From assembly GCA_900315035.1 (NCBI GenBank), contig OMXO01000037.1, positions 1 to 36,117 on the forward strand: 36,117 nucleotides of DNA. Reading direction: 5' to 3'. Below, one piece after another: positions 33,979 to 36,117 of this stretch. This DNA comes from an uncultured Prevotella sp. GTDB taxonomy: Bacteria; Bacteroidota; Bacteroidia; Bacteroidales; Bacteroidaceae. Position 1 is the stretch's first letter. Each line of letters opens with the position of its first letter. The notes beneath the pieces are model-generated. The model was not told the DNA's origin. It searched no databases and saw only the letters and a program-made list of their open reading frames with translations. The position numbers and the translations under genes are program-made.

Positions 33979-35026
33979 CCCTTAACAGATTTGAGACTAC
34001 CACACAAAAGGCAACCACCAAAAGGGCGACAGCCAAGGATGCTGTGGTGTCGAGAATGAAGTTGTGGCGGTTCACTCTAAAAAACTCACCCACCATCGGC
34101 AACTTCGGCAAGAAGAAATAGTGTAACAGATAGATATCAAGCGTGCGTCGGCCAATAAACTGGAGAACATTACCAAAGTGCGTCTGTTCGAAGAACTCAT
34201 GGTAATACCTAAAGAACATAAAGACCATCGACAACAAGAGGAACATCGCCAATGTATGGGGGAACGCGGCCCAAGCCAAGCGCAGATTGTGCCACACGAT
34301 GACTTCCAACGTGCAGACTACGGCCAGAAGTGTCACCACAGGAAAGAACCACGAACTATCCATTAGCCGCTGCGCCCGATCCCAGTAACGATGTACGATA
34401 TTTCCAAAGAGGAAGAAAGGAAAATAGCGAAACATCTCTACCAGACTGGAATAGTTCATGAATGCATTCGGCTCTCCTTTATATCCTAAAGCCCAGGAGA
34501 AATAACGAGGGAGATAGCAAGTTTCGAATAAACAGAGCGAAACAATAAACAGCAGTGCCAAAGGAATCCAAGAGCGTATATGCAAGCGGCTCTCCACATA
34601 GCTGTAGAGATAGTACGTCAGCAACATGTAGAGAAGGACGAGCGTGAACCAATAGCCAGCTTTCATGCCTGAGGCCAAAGCCTCCATCAGACTTGGCATG
34701 AAAGGCGTAGTGGGAATCATCGCCAGATAGAGCAGGAAGAACACAATGGTAGGGATCAACTGTACCCGCATTTTCTTCAAAGACAAGTCGCGTAGTGTCT
34801 GCCTGCTCCATATCCTACTGGCTTTGTAAGCGAGAAAACCACTGATGAAGAAAAACAGTGGCATACGGAAAAGCAGAAAGAACTGAAGAGCTGCCGACCA
34901 CCTAATCTGCATACCAAACGACTTGAGGGCTACATGATTGGTTACCACCAGGATCATTGTAAATCCCCGTAGTGCATCAAGCCAACCCATACGTGGCTTT
35001 TTCACTGCTAACGGCTCATTCATCAT
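33941..35026 (-). CDS. Acyltransferase family 3 membrane protein
   Basis: 361 residues from the ATG at 35026 (ATGATG, 35026/35023); longer start 35047 would overlap the upstream gene more. The N-terminal GWLDALRGFTMILVVTNH carries the acyltransferase-3 signature with the conserved Arg and His, and FRMPLFFFISGFLAY follows. About ten membrane helices. Such proteins transfer acetyl or other acyl groups onto sugars of O-antigen, capsule or lipooligosaccharide at the inner membrane. It overlaps the LicD stop by 11 bases, implying translational coupling, and its own end overlaps the convergent flippase gene. Confidence 0.9.
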   Translation of the reverse strand: MMNEPLAVKKPRMGWLDALRGFTMILVVTNHVALKSFGMQIRWSAALQFFLLFRMPLFFFISGFLAYKASRIWSRQTLRDLSLKKMRVQLIPTIVFFLLYLAMIPTTPFMPSLMEALASGMKAGYWFTLVLLYMLLTYYLYSYVESRLHIRSWIPLALLFIVSLCLFETCYLPRYFSWALGYKGEPNAFMNYSSLVEMFRYFPFFLFGNIVHRYWDRAQRLMDSSWFFPVVTLLAVVCTLEVIVWHNLRLAWAAFPHTLAMFLLLSMVFMFFRYYHEFFEQTHFGNVLQFIGRRTLDIYLLHYFFLPKLPMVGEFFRVNRHNFILDTTASLAVALLVVAFCVVVSNLLRVSPFLKKYLFGR

Positions 35027-35825
35027 AGAATTCAAGCTTTCCGACATGGGGTGCCAGTTTACTCAGGTCAGGCAATTGCATATAATCACCGAAGATATGA
35101 CGCAGATGGGCATCTGTATTACCAGGTATTGGCAACAGACAGCCTTCGAAGATATGCGTAGTCAGTGGGAATATCTCATCGGCATAACGAGGATTATGGA
35201 ATGGAATGCCCATGCCAGAAGTGATAACAGTTGAGAAGCAGGAGGTAAGTGGTAAGAGAAAAGTGCGGAGACAGGGGAATAAACACTTATTATTGACATC
35301 AAAGATACGCCGCACCTGTCTGATAGCCTTACCGTCATCTGTACTTGTACGCCATATCTTATACATGTGACCAACGGCCTTCTCCGTCAGTTTGTGTAGC
35401 CATATAGGATGCTTCTCCATCGGGAAAATATCAATATAGATTCCCTGTTCCTGCCACAGACGGTCGTAGCCGTTCTGTTCGAGCATCCTTGAACGACGGT
35501 CGCGTACTTTAGCATAGAAGTAGAAATAATTTGGATCCGTCTTATCGTTCTGCAGCGCGAGCCAGTCTGGCAGTTCTGAAGGCAACACCTTCATCAGTCG
35601 CAGATAGTCGGCACGCATCATCTCGATGTCGAGATCATCGTCCCAGGGAATAAAGCCGTTGTGACGCATGGCACCTATCAGCGTGCCGCTGCTGAGCCAG
35701 TATCTGATGTCGTGCTTCTTGCAGATCTTGTCCACCTCGAGCAATATCTCCAGCATCCGCATCTGCTGACGGCGCAGCATCGAGCCGTCGGGATTGAATC
35801 GTGCACGCAGTTCCTCGTTATTCAT
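35016..35825 (-). CDS. LicD-family phosphotransferase
   Basis: 269 residues from the ATG at 35825, which follows the preceding stop by one base (TAATATG); an upstream start at 35891 would overlap that gene by 65 bases. The LicD/fukutin signature is intact: LSSGTLIGAMRHNGFIPWDDDLDIEMMR (about 48-75) with the metal-binding DDDxD. LicD proteins attach phosphorylcholine or related phospho-groups to cell-surface glycans. Genes on both sides (acyltransferase, partial oxidoreductase) are contiguous, suggesting decoration of a surface polysaccharide. The segment around LLPLTSCFSTV is encoded by TCTTACC and ACTTACC units, a degenerate trace of the heptamer repeat seen in GH127 and GH28. Confidence 0.88.
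   Translation of the reverse strand: MNNEELRARFNPDGSMLRRQQMRMLEILLEVDKICKKHDIRYWLSSGTLIGAMRHNGFIPWDDDLDIEMMRADYLRLMKVLPSELPDWLALQNDKTDPNYFYFYAKVRDRRSRMLEQNGYDRLWQEQGIYIDIFPMEKHPIWLHKLTEKAVGHMYKIWRTSTDDGKAIRQVRRIFDVNNKCLFPCLRTFLLPLTSCFSTVITSGMGIPFHNPRYADEIFPLTTHIFEGCLLPIPGNTDAHLRHIFGDYMQLPDLSKLAPHVGKLEFYDE
35244..35257 (-). repeat. Degenerate heptamer pair inside LicD
   Basis: On the minus strand TCTTACC then ACTTACC, in the same order and spacing as in the larger arrays at 4509-4539 and 13472-13502. Only two units, so chance is possible. Confidence 0.4.
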
Positions 35826-35826
35826 A

Positions 35827-36117
35827 TTAGAACCATAGTTTTTTGTCTTGTTTCTCGAGGTTGAATCCATCGCCTGTTTGTATCCTTTCATAGATACGTG
35901 AAGCGAAGAAGATGTCGTGTAGGGCGATGCCGTAGTTATAACTCAATATGCGCTCCTCATCATTGGTGCGTCCAGGGTTCTTGCCTTGTAGCACATGATG
36001 GAACTCGTCATATTGGCGGAACTGATTAAAATACTTGAATCCGCTCACCTGACCAGTATCATCTCCAAACACCTTGTCGAAGAAAAGGTCGCAATTCTGG
36101 AATCCGCGCACATGGAC
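35827..36117 (-). CDS. Ornithine cyclodeaminase/mu-crystallin-like protein, 5' end missing
   Basis: Only the last 96 codons are present; the frame is open to the right edge. The visible part includes DLFFDKVFGDDTGQ, GKNPGRTNDEERILSYNYGIALHDIFFASRIYE and a short tail ending KKLWF. The block GRTxxEERIL-x2-NxGIALxD-x3-A is the C-terminal signature of the ornithine cyclodeaminase/mu-crystallin family, NAD-dependent enzymes that include SbnB (diaminopropionate synthesis). Which reaction it performs cannot be told from this fragment. Its stop is one base from the LicD start, so it belongs to the same operon and may supply an amino-acid-derived decoration. Confidence 0.65.
   Translation of the reverse strand, partial: VHVRGFQNCDLFFDKVFGDDTGQVSGFKYFNQFRQYDEFHHVLQGKNPGRTNDEERILSYNYGIALHDIFFASRIYERIQTGDGFNLEKQDKKLWF

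Overview
The window reads as a Bacteroidota chromosome segment, most likely Prevotella or a close relative. The evidence is SusC/SusD genes, promoters of the Bacteroidota type (TTTG, about 20 bases, TAnnTTTG) instead of TATAAT boxes, weak Shine-Dalgarno sites, GPH-family sugar symporters and a Bacteroidota-type TssD. No taxonomic search could be run.

From 1 to about 29,130 the window is a large plant cell-wall locus centred on L-arabinose-containing glycans such as pectic arabinan, arabinoxylan or hydroxyproline-linked arabinosides. On the left, a truncated GH127 gene (minus) and a GH43-F5/8C-LamG gene followed by a GH127 gene (plus) diverge from a regulatory region with four related half-sites. 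Then come an orphan TssD/Hcp-like gene and a retaining-type GH97 gene, both minus. A tiny 35-residue double-glycine leader peptide gene follows, with its own promoter and terminator. Next is a minus-strand operon GH28-susC-susD. After a 715-base gene-free stretch rich in palindromic repeats comes a second minus-strand operon: GPH symporter, cytoplasmic GH43, ECF sigma factor. Divergent from it is a plus-strand operon: CE20-type acetylesterase, GPH symporter, GH51 with an extra N-terminal domain. A further operon holds GH146 and GH51. The logic is outer-membrane capture (SusCD), periplasmic trimming of alpha- and beta-linked arabinofuranose, galactose/arabinopyranose, galacturonate and acetyl groups, inner-membrane import by two symporters, and final cytoplasmic cleavage.

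From about 29,288 the content changes. There is a housekeeping metG, then a CE15-type glucuronoyl esterase homologue and a polysaccharide flippase on the same strand. Convergent to these are an acyltransferase, a LicD-family protein and the tail of an ornithine cyclodeaminase-like protein. These suggest a surface-polysaccharide cluster that continues beyond the right edge.

The most interesting non-standard items are the unlisted double-glycine peptide gene at 8519-8626; a symmetric operator-like array at 546-627 placed at equal distance from two divergent promoters; a 7-bp tandem repeat embedded in-frame in at least two unrelated enzyme genes; a triple 22-bp palindromic array at 15228-15288; an ECF sigma factor carried in a sugar-uptake operon with no anti-sigma partner visible; and an isolated TssD gene inside a carbohydrate locus. 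No CRISPR array, insertion sequence, tRNA or rRNA gene was seen.
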